NCBI RefSeq assembly: GCF_010672455.1
Contig: NZ_JAAHGO010000007.1
Coordinates: 201,733-255,794, forward strand
Length of the DNA stretch: 54,062 bases
Direction of reading: 5' to 3'
DNA from: Okeania sp. SIO2C9
Lineage (GTDB): Bacteria; Cyanobacteriota; Cyanobacteriia; Cyanobacteriales; Microcoleaceae
The notes below the pieces were generated by a model. It searched no databases, was not told where the DNA came from, and worked only from the letters and a program-made list of their open reading frames with translations. Below, in pieces: positions 45,556 through 54,062 of this stretch. The translations under genes were made by a program, and so were the position numbers. Position 1 is the stretch's first letter, and each line of letters opens with the position of its first letter.

Positions 45556-46367
45556 CAGGAACAAATGTTTTTATCTGGAGTTTGCTTATGAACAACCACA
45601 ACCGGAAAAGACTCAAGCAATGGCAGGGAATGTATTAGGTATAGATCCTGGATTAAACAACTGGTTGATCTGTGTGAGTAATGTGGGCAAAGCTTTTATA
45701 ATTGATGGAAAAAAGGTTAAATCCCAAAATCCATGGTACAACAAGCAAGTAGCCAAAATCAAAGCAGGTAAGCCTAGTGACTATTGGGATGATAAGTTAG
45801 CAGCTATCACTGAAAAGCGTAACCGTCAGATGCGGGATAATGTGAACAAAGCAGCTATATTTGTTATGAACTGGTGCATTGAGCATCAAATAGGTACAAT
45901 AGTTTTTGGGTGGAATCAACGCCAAAAAGATAATATTAACATTGGCAAGAAAAATAACCAACAGTTTGTTCAAATACCAACAGCCAAGTTAAAAGCCAGG
46001 ATAGCTGAATTGTCTGAGCAGTATGGAATTAAGTTTGTTGAGACTGAGGAGAGTTACACGAGTAAGGCTAGTTTTCGTATCGGAAGATTTCTTACCGACA
46101 TTTGGTGAAAAACCCGTTTGCGTAGCATTCCGTAGGAAAAGGTGGGAAGCTTCAGGAAAGCGTGTCAATCGTGGTTTGTATCGTTCAGCAACAGGTCAAT
46201 TAATCAATGCTGATACTAATGGAGCAGCCAATATTTTAAGAAAAGTATCGACACAGCTAGAAATTAATCTAGTCAAGGTCTGTAGGGGAGTCTTGATGCT
46301 CCCACAACGATATAAGTTAGATTCTCTAACTAAAAAATATCGTAAGCAGTGCGTCGCGTGGCAATAG
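45556..46367 (+). pseudogene. tnpB: TnpB (IS605 OrfB type), N-terminus lost
   Basis: Readable from FAYEQPQPEKTQAMAGNVLGIDPGLNNWLICVSN (RuvC Asp) through GTIVFGWNQRQKDN and QQFVQIPTAKLKARIAELSEQYGIKFVETEESYTSKASF. There an extra base near 46069 shifts the frame; it resumes with SEDFLPTFGEKP. A CGTTTGCGTAGCATTCCGTAGG repeat is inserted in frame (46118-46139), then SGKRVNRGLYRSATGQLINADTNGAANILRK. The N-terminal half is absent: the IS1 element abuts at 45553. The right-end hairpin follows at 46386. Confidence 0.88.
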
Positions 46368-46383
46368 CGCCCGCACCCATCAC

Positions 46384-46425
46384 ATCCGCTTAGAATCCAG
46401 GGTGTTTTAACCCCTGGAGACATCA
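46384..46425 (+). ncRNA. TnpB right-end hairpin (putative guide-RNA end)
   Basis: CATCCGCTTAGAATC followed by CAGGGTG-TTTTAA-CCCCTGG and AGACATCAA. In TnpB elements the right end supplies the 3' part of the guide RNA. Here it directly follows the broken TnpB gene. Whether RNA is made is unknown. Confidence 0.4.
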
Positions 46426-46662
46426 ATAGACTAAGTAATAGCATTTATCATGGATTATTGCTATACATCAATTTCTGTATAAATCACTGTAGAGGGTAAC
46501 TCTCCCCTGGGCACTAGTTTATTAAATTGGTATAATTATTATTAAGATAAAAGTTGCTCGTAGAATTAATATATTAACTACTACTATTTATGAATACTAT
46601 TTATCTTTTTCTTCTGCTTTATTCTGACACTATTTATTGATGAGTTAAACAAAGAAATAAAA
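46426..46662. other. AT-rich spacer before the secreted-protein gene
   Basis: No gene or clear repeat. It probably contains the promoter of the following gene. Confidence 0.4.
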
Positions 46663-47184
46663 ATGCAAAATAAATTGTATAAATTATTTATTATTGTCAT
46701 AAAATTTTTTCTACTTTTAGGTGCTGTAATAGTTCTAAATCCCCTAGTTTTTGCTGGAGAAATTAGAAGTAATATTATGTCTCCAGAATTGAGAAAAAAA
46801 CTAGAGATCAAGGGATTTATTGATGGTTATCAAAGGTCTAAATCTGGTTTAGAGCCATCTATAGAAACAGAATTTGAAAAATTAAACATCGCAGAAAAAA
46901 TTGAAAATAATATTTATGCAGATGCTTATCTACAAGGCTATACTCAATTTGAAATAGATTTAGGGGAGTACATAAGTATTAATCAGAATGAACATGAGCT
47001 ACAAGTTATTGCGTTTAAAGATGGTTGTTTGATGGCACAAACAGGACTGAATGAATTTCCAGAAATAGGTATGAATAAATTAGGACTCGAAGAATTAAGA
47101 GAACAGTTAATTTATCTTGATGCCTATCAACAGGGTTATACTAGGTGGCTGTTGACTTATTCTTGTATACCTTCACCATATTAG
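46663..47184 (+). CDS. Predicted exported protein of unknown function
   Basis: 173 residues. N-terminal signal peptide (LYKLFIIVIKFFLLLGAVIVLNPLVFAGE), with likely cleavage after FAG. The mature part is acidic and mostly helical, with two similar segments YADAYLQGYTQFEI and YLDAYQQGYTRWLL, suggesting an internal repeat, and Cys in DGCLM and YSCIP that could pair in the periplasm. Family not recognised. Its base composition matches neighbouring genes. Confidence 0.7.
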   Translation: MQNKLYKLFIIVIKFFLLLGAVIVLNPLVFAGEIRSNIMSPELRKKLEIKGFIDGYQRSKSGLEPSIETEFEKLNIAEKIENNIYADAYLQGYTQFEIDLGEYISINQNEHELQVIAFKDGCLMAQTGLNEFPEIGMNKLGLEELREQLIYLDAYQQGYTRWLLTYSCIPSPY

Positions 47185-47540
47185 ATATAGTAGAAGGAAA
47201 AAGGTAGAGTTTTTATTATTGATATTCATTTCGGTTGTTTTAGTTATTTGATAAATCAAATACAGTAATGACAACTGCTATGACTAAGGAATAAATTTTA
47301 CTTGTTAAACAGGGTATTGAACTTCATTATTTTAGTTTTTTTAGAGTCCAGGAGTAGAATTTTGGAAGAAAGTTGTTAAGCTTACAGCAGTTTTGGAGTT
47401 GATGAGGTACAAAATTTTAGGACTTTAGGGAGTAGGGAGTAGGGAGTAGGGAGTAGGGAGTAGAGAAAAAAAGATTAATTTTAAAACTGTACCTCACGCT
47501 TCCTAAAAAGTGCTGTAAAACTGCTACTTTTTATGAAAAT
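47185..47540. repeat. Intergenic gap with GGGAGTA heptamers
   Basis: No gene. GGGAGTA repeated five times at about 47427-47462. A TACAGTAATGACAACTGCTATGAC segment at 47263-47286 resembles the IS1-like fragment at 50410. Confidence 0.6.
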
Positions 47541-47963
47541 ATGAAAAGATATAGAATTACAATTCTAATTTGTTTGATATTGACTTTAATTTTAGGTTTT
47601 GTAACTAAATTTTATCAAGGACTATTTTCGGAATGGCTGAATAATTCTTTTAGTTCAATTTTTTATGAAGCATTCTGGATTTTTTTAGTGATTTTTATTC
47701 GACCTCGACTTCAACCAGGTTTAGTGGCTTTTTGGGTATTTATTGTCACCTGTTTTCTAGAATTTATGCAGTTATGGAAACCACCTTTTTTACAAGCTAT
47801 TCGAGCAACTTTAATTGGCAGACTGTTGTTAGGAAATACTTTTGTCTGGTGGGATTTTTTGTACTATATATTAGGTTGTACATTGACTTGGATATTTTTA
47901 CGTTACTTCAAGTTTTATGATAAGAGGAGTCAGTTCTCAGGAGTCAGTAGGAAGAAAGGATGA
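47541..47963 (+). CDS. DUF2809 membrane protein
   Basis: 140 residues with four hydrophobic segments. RLQPGLVAFWVFIVTCFLEFMQLWKPPFLQAIRATLIGRLLLGNTFVWWDFLYYILGC is the diagnostic DUF2809 sequence (E-x-x-Q-L, R-x-x-x-GRLLLG, F-x-W-x-D). Function unknown; inner-membrane protein. The tail DKRSQFSGVSRKKG is encoded by a GGAGTCAG repeat and is probably not ancestral. Confidence 0.85.
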   Translation: MKRYRITILICLILTLILGFVTKFYQGLFSEWLNNSFSSIFYEAFWIFLVIFIRPRLQPGLVAFWVFIVTCFLEFMQLWKPPFLQAIRATLIGRLLLGNTFVWWDFLYYILGCTLTWIFLRYFKFYDKRSQFSGVSRKKG

Positions 47964-48477
47964 GAGTGGGAATTATCTGGGGATATTCCGGCGTTTTATG
48001 TCTGCATTGAATGGAATTAGAAAGTGCGATAACTGTATAACCGGATTTTATATCACATACAATTTAGCTAATTTAAAAGATAAAATAGCAATTCAATAAT
48101 TAATATCCCTCTATATACTAATTAGGGTTTGCTGAAAAAAAGTCTTTTTGCCAAGGCAGGGAGTAGTTAAGAGTCAAGAGGAATAGGGAGTTATAGAGGA
48201 GGTACTCAGAAAAATTATCCCAAGATTGTTCTGCCCAACTCTTACGCAAATACTAACTTTTTGAGCCTTCTTAGCCGAAAATATGGTACTTTTTTCGCTC
48301 CTTAAATGCTACAACCAATATCAGTCAATCCTTTCATATTTAATCACCTAATTAGGGTTTGCTGAAAAAGTCTTATGAGTGAGGGAAGGAATCAGGAGTC
48401 AGTCCTCAGGAGTCAGATTTTCTTACTTTTAACTTTTAACTTTTGAATTTTGACTTTTAATTCCTTTTTTCTTACTT
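47964..48477. repeat. Intergenic region with AGGGTTTGCTGA elements
   Basis: No gene. GATAACTGTATAACCGGATTTTATAT at 48027-48052 recurs inverted at 50071-50096 around the CobA-HemD start. AGGGTTTGCTGAAAAA ends occur at 48124 and 48354; the first element's right end (ATTTAATCACCT) looks truncated relative to the coiA copy. TTTTAAC/TTTTGAC heptamers occupy 48424-48505 and run into the 3' end of the next gene. Confidence 0.6.
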
Positions 48478-50055
48478 TTAACTTTTGACTTTTGACTTTT
48501 GACTTTGAATTCCTACCCACTTAATAATAGCTTCAGTCAATCCATCCAAAGTATATTCTTCAGCTTCCACATCTACCCTACCTAACAAACTTTGACAACT
48601 TTGAGAAGTTTGAGGTCCGATAGAAGCAATACAAATATTTTCTAACCAATTTTGCGGTAAATTATCTTGATTTTCAGCCGTCAAATAACAAAAATTTCGC
48701 ACCGTTTTAGAACTAGCAAAAGTCATAATATCTATCTGACGATTTTGTAATGCGAATAAAGCTTCTGGTAAAATATTTTCTGGACAACTAGACTCATAAG
48801 CAGCTACTTCTATTATCTGGGCACCTTGACTATTTAACTCATTCACTAATACTTCCCTACCACCAGTCTCTACTCTGGGAAATAAAACCTTTTTTCCACT
48901 TAAATTTTCAGGGAAATTTACCACCAAAGAATCAGCAACAAAATTAGGTGGAATAAAATCTGGTTTCAAACCACGAGCATTCAAACTTCCCGAAGTTTTT
49001 TTACCAACAACTGCTATTTTTACACCAGATAAAGCACGACTATCTTTACCTTTCTTTGCCAACCTTTCAAAAAAGTAATCTACCCCATTAGTAGATGTCA
49101 AAATTAACCAATCAAAACTATCTATATTATTAATAGCCACATCTAAATCATGCCAACTTGAAGGAGGAGTAATAACTAAAGCTGGCATTTCAATTACTTT
49201 CGCCCCTACTTTTTGTAGGCGATCGCTAAACTTACTAGACTGACCTGCTGCACGAGTAACTAAAACAGTTTTATTTGCTAAAGGGACTATTTCAGTTTTT
49301 GCTACTGACTTTTCTATAACCATATTATTTGGAGATTTTAAATAATCTCGTAATCTGACTACTTCTCCTACTATTATCACACAAGGGGACAAATATTCGG
49401 CATAGGTTTTTTGAACAATATCCCCTAAACTACCAATCCAAATTTGTTGTTTTGGAGTGGCACAATTTTGAATAATTGCCACAGGAGTTTGAGATGTTCT
49501 TTTATGTCTTAATAACTGATGTACAATTTCATCTAAATTTCGTGCCCCCATTAAAATTACTAAAGTTTCAATTTGAGAAATTCTTTCCCAGTATAATGCT
49601 TCTATATCGTGAGCAGTCAAGACGACAAAAGCTCTACTCATTACTGCATCTGTTAAAGGAATATTTGCTAGTAAAGGTGCTGTTAATGCAGAAGAAATTC
49701 CTGGTACAACTTCAAATTCACAACCAGCTTCAATTAATGCTTGAATTTCTGTAGTACCACGACCAAAAATAAAAGGATCTCCTCCTTTTAGTCTAATTAC
49801 TTGTTTGCCTAATTTACATTTTTCTACTAACAAGCTATTAATTTCTGACTGAGAAATACTGGGTTTACCACCACGTTTACCCATCTCTATTTTCAAACAA
49901 CTTTCTGGTGCTAATTGTAGAATTGAGTCATCAACTAAGGCATCATAAATTAAGACTTCCCCTTGAGTAATTAGGGAATGTGCTTTGACGGTCAAATATT
50001 CTTTACTTCCGGGTCCAGCTCCAACTATATATACTTTTCCTAGTGATTTAGTCAT
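48478..50055 (-). CDS. cobA-hemD: Uroporphyrinogen-III C-methyltransferase / uroporphyrinogen-III synthase fusion
   Basis: 525 residues from the ATG at 50055 (MTKSLGKVYIVGAGPGS). CobA/SUMT half (1-240): GAGPGSKEYLTVKA, RLKGGDPFIFGRG, VVPGISSALTAPLLANIPLTD. HemD half (about 265-515): KTVLVTRAAGQSSKFSDRLQKVGA, DWLILTSTNGVDYFFERL, FPRVETGG, IASIGPQTSQSC. It makes uroporphyrinogen III from hydroxymethylbilane and methylates it to precorrin-2, at the branch to sirohaem and cobalamin. Such fusions are known in bacteria including cyanobacteria. An upstream extension to 50145 exists but lies in a dispersed repeat. The C-terminal KSQKSKVKS is heptamer-encoded. Confidence 0.93.
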   Translation of the reverse strand: MTKSLGKVYIVGAGPGSKEYLTVKAHSLITQGEVLIYDALVDDSILQLAPESCLKIEMGKRGGKPSISQSEINSLLVEKCKLGKQVIRLKGGDPFIFGRGTTEIQALIEAGCEFEVVPGISSALTAPLLANIPLTDAVMSRAFVVLTAHDIEALYWERISQIETLVILMGARNLDEIVHQLLRHKRTSQTPVAIIQNCATPKQQIWIGSLGDIVQKTYAEYLSPCVIIVGEVVRLRDYLKSPNNMVIEKSVAKTEIVPLANKTVLVTRAAGQSSKFSDRLQKVGAKVIEMPALVITPPSSWHDLDVAINNIDSFDWLILTSTNGVDYFFERLAKKGKDSRALSGVKIAVVGKKTSGSLNARGLKPDFIPPNFVADSLVVNFPENLSGKKVLFPRVETGGREVLVNELNSQGAQIIEVAAYESSCPENILPEALFALQNRQIDIMTFASSKTVRNFCYLTAENQDNLPQNWLENICIASIGPQTSQSCQSLLGRVDVEAEEYTLDGLTEAIIKWVGIQSQKSKVKS

Positions 50056-51330
50056 ATTTATATTAGTCATATAAAATCCGGTTATACAGTTATTGTACTT
50101 GTGCTTCTCCATTAAATATAGACTTTTGAAGGAGTATCCCTGCAAATTTCCACCTAAAAATTATTCCTAATTCCTGAATTATTACTCTTTGATTGCATGA
50201 TAACTAATTAGCCGGATTATCAATAAATATACTTGGGTTTTAGTTCTATCAGAAAGTTTAATCGACCATATTATATGGCATATATAATAGTTACCTTCCA
50301 AATTTTTAGCTGATATAGCAAAAGCAAGAAGGAAGGGCTGAAATTGAAGGAAGCTTGATTATTGATCTTTTCAAGTTTGAAGCTTTTTCATAAGTAAAAT
50401 AAATATAGTAATGACCACTGCTATATAAAAATATTTTGGTAGTGGTGCATTGTAATTTTTTCGGTAACGGTATAGCAAGCATTTCAGCCACCATTGACCA
50501 TTACTATACAGGACTACCAATATTTTTACCGAAAAATTAAGGTATAAAGCCTCTCCATTCATGGAGAAAAAAGCGGTCGAGGGATGGCGAGGAAACCTGC
50601 GCCATATCCAATCGACCAAGAGAAGAAAAAAATTCCTTTTAACCTAATCCTCTTCTTTTCAAGGAGAGGTAATTCTAAATTATTAATTCTAAATTCTTAA
50701 TTATTGAAAGTATTGATACATTTTTTTTGCTTTCAAATATTTTGATAGAAAAATTATTTCAATTCAGTATTATTTCAATCTGAAACAAAGGTAACACTGT
50801 CGATGACGTTTAGCTTCTTACCACATAGGTTTTATACAAAATTAACCCCAAAGGAGTTATATATTATTATCTATGTTTTGTGCCTATAGTATAAAATTTC
50901 CTCCCTTGCTAATATTGTAATTTTTTTAATTTTTTCCTCTTTTATCTTATACCATTTATCTGCAACAATGCGCTTAATAATTGTCGATCAGACCTTATTA
51001 AACTCACTATTCTCATCTTTATATTAAGTGCAACTTCATGGAGAAATGGTATTAGTGCCCTACCAGGTATGTCTAGGCTTTTACAGAGGAACTAACACCG
51101 ACACGGGGTAACCATTTTTATAAATTTATCTTTGTTTTTTTCTATTAATAATTCAATGACTGTAGCAATATTTTAAAAATTGCTATTAATAAGATTAAAG
51201 ATTAGCAATTACAACAAAAATTCCGATTTTTTGAATAGCACCAATGAGGAAAATCTTGTTTTTATTAAGAGATATTAACTGTTGTTTCAAAATCAATATG
51301 TTGAACATCCTCATACTAAACATTGCAAAT
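50056..51330. repeat. Intergenic region with IS1-like fragment and ACCGAAAAATT element
   Basis: No gene in 1.27 kb. ACCATTACTATACAGGACTACC at 50496-50517 is an IS1-type end; the opposite end is degenerate near 50408. It is followed by a full ACCGAAAAATTAAGG element at about 50529-50690 (AAGCGGTCGAGGGATGG, AGGAGAGGTAATTCTAAATT). 50700-51330 is AT-rich with no recognisable structure. Confidence 0.55.
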
Positions 51331-52535
<1,205 letters not shown>

Positions 52536-53507
52536 AACTTTATGGTAAAAAAAAATCCTAAATTTTTATCTTTTGGGGATGCTCAACTTTTATTAAGTAA
52601 ATCTGTTTTTGAGATAATTTATTTGTAAGCATTTAGCCGTCAGCTATCAGCAATAAGCTTCATTACCTTTAAAAGAGGAATTAGTATGAAAAGGTAAAGA
52701 GATTGAGGTAAAAAAGGTATGGATAAAAGTACCATAGCTACCCCATAACTCATACAGTCTGTGATTTATTCTTGCTACTGAATGCTGTCTGCGATCTGCT
52801 AAATGCTTAAATTTATTTGCTCCTATTTATAGTCATATTACTTAGAAAAGATGTCACCAAAAATAAAATTATTTAGCTTTTTTATTTTACTCACTTTCCG
52901 GATAAGTTTCACGCTACATTTTATTCTCATCATCATCTAATTTGTAATAATTTTACTTGCCATTCCCTACATCCACATTTCCCAGAAAAAATCCCCTCAT
53001 TAACAATATAAACTCTGAAATTATTACCTTTTTTCCCCAGAGCTAACTTTTCCTAATTCCCAGAAATTCTTGAAACAATCAAAATCTGACTACTATCAAA
53101 AACAACCCATAGGAAAATTCAATATTCTCGGAAAAATATAGAAGAAGGAGGAATACTTTAGTTATCTAGTCCAGAAGGAAGAAATAAAAATTTTGCCTTG
53201 TCTGAGTTTTAAGCTTTTGAGATGTCTAATATAGAAGAAGAAGGAATACTTTAGTTATCTAGTCCAGTCTGAAATTATTACCTTTTTTCCCAGAGCAGAC
53301 TTTTCCTAATTCCCAGAAATTCTTGACACAATCAAAATCTGACTAATATCAAAGACCACCTATGGAAAAAATTAGGGTAGTCCTGCATGGTAATGGTGAA
53401 GATATATCTTTTTTAATTTCTCCCGCACTCCCCATCCCCCCATCTCCCCATCTCCCGCACTCCCAATCTCCCCACACACTCTCTACCATTACTATGCACC
53501 ACCACCT
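52536..53507. repeat. Intergenic region leading into 237-bp tandem repeats
   Basis: No gene. Degenerate copies of the downstream repeat lie at about 52960-53140 and 53268-53375. Between them are duplicated GAATACTTTAGTTATCTAGTCCAG segments (53151-53174 and 53246-53269) and an ACTCAGACAAGGC repeat in reverse (53193-53222). Confidence 0.6.
53376..53506. mobile_element. IS1-derived miniature element
   Basis: Starts GGTAGTCCTGCATGGTAATGG and ends ACCATTACTATGCACCACCACC, like the IS1 element's ends. The interior is CTCCCCAT/ACTCCC low-complexity DNA with no transposase. It interrupts a copy of the 237-bp repeat between ATTAG and TAAATAGAC. Confidence 0.75.
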
Positions 53508-54062
53508 AAATAGACAAAAATCCAAATCATCATCTCATCTATCAGAATTTGACTTGCCATCCCCTATACCCATATTTCTCAGAAAAAATACCCCGAACAA
53601 AAATAGAAAATCTGAAATTATTACCTTTTTTCCCAGAGTAGACTTTTCCTAATTCCCAGAAATTCTTGACACAATCAAAATCTGACTACTATCAAAGACC
53701 ACCTATGGAAAAAATTAGATATTCTGCGAAAAATACTTTCCCAATAAATAGACAAAAATCCAAATCATCATCTCATCTATCAGAATTTGACTTGCCATCC
53801 CCTATACCCATATTTCTCAGAAAAATACCCCGAACAAAAATAGAAAATCTGAAATTATTACCTTTTTTCCCAGAGTAGACTTTTCCTAATTCCCAGAAAT
53901 TCTTGACACAATCAAAATCTGACTAATATCAAAGACCACCTATGGAAAAAATTAGATATTCTGCGAAAAATACTTTCCCAATAAATAGACAAAAATCCAA
54001 ATCATCATCTCATCTATCAGAATTTGACTTGCCATCCCCTATACCCATATTTCTCAGAAAAA
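53508..54062. repeat. Tandem direct repeats of about 237 bp
   Basis: Copies begin AAATAGACAAAAATCC at 53508, 53746 and 53983 (spacing 238 and 237). The sequence within copies is almost identical: TTGACTTGCCATCCCC, CTGAAATTATTACC, AGACTTTTCCTAATTCCC, CAATCAAAATCTGACTA. The array continues past the window edge. No frame is consistently conserved, so it is probably non-coding. Confidence 0.92.

Noticed and set aside
53362-53878. Frames of 70 and 96 codons with HLSEFDLPSPIPIFLRK repeats
   Set aside because: They are two readings of the 237-bp tandem repeat and end at different points; no start signal.

Overview
The window is chromosomal DNA from a filamentous cyanobacterium. The evidence is the AT-rich composition, many GCGATCGC (HIP1) octamers inside genes, a bestrophin channel, a lpxC-fabZ-lpxA-lpxB lipid A set, a CobA-HemD fusion, a plastoquinone-type UbiD and a large Hanks kinase/AAA/histidine kinase. 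The low gene density, long repeat-filled intergenic regions, heptanucleotide repeats and wealth of small dispersed elements fit a Trichodesmium/Okeania-like member of the Oscillatoriales. That placement is inference and no marker gene proves it.

Layout. 1-3101 (-): a TPR protein with long low-complexity linkers, running off the window. 3727-6219 (-): an unusual cytochrome b6-like protein and a bestrophin. 7187-12604 (+): a giant kinase/ATPase/GAF/histidine kinase. 12675-20673 (-): five same-strand genes (SDR, KAS III-like enzyme, acyl-CoA ligase, a 79-residue protein, a PAL/HAL-family ammonia-lyase), which together could make and use an arylacrylate such as a cinnamate; this is one of the best candidates for an undescribed pathway. 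22066-23574 (-): UbiD. 24572-26035 (+): a zinc ribbon-NYN-LOTUS protein, probably an RNase with a transposase-like N-terminus. 26850-29997 (+): a small HTH protein, an unknown protein, an ATP-grasp relative lacking its catalytic half, and a full ATP-grasp ligase. 30308-31267 (+): a DUF1350 protein. 31335-31588 (-): a dead cutA. 31754-36982 (-): pstS-pstC-pstA-pstB for phosphate uptake, preceded by a four-octamer Pho box. 37150-44606 (+): lpxC, fabZ, lpxA and lpxB, invaded by TnpB and group II intron remnants. 44749-46420: an IS1-family element and a broken TnpB. 46663-50055: a secreted protein, a DUF2809 protein and CobA-HemD. 51331-52535 (-): a CoiA-like gene cut by a 243-bp element. The last 1.5 kb is a tandem repeat of about 237 bp.

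Across the window, small mobile repeats are the dominant signal: (i) TATCATGTCCGG inverted-repeat elements, (ii) AGGACTTACGCA inverted-repeat elements, (iii) IS1-derived miniature elements, (iv) AGGGTTTGCTGA elements, (v) ACCGAAAAATT...AGCGGTCG elements, (vi) 20-30 nt GC-richer dispersed repeats that land inside genes, (vii) heptamer arrays. Several are nested and several have damaged or extended genes. No tRNA, rRNA or CRISPR array was recognised.
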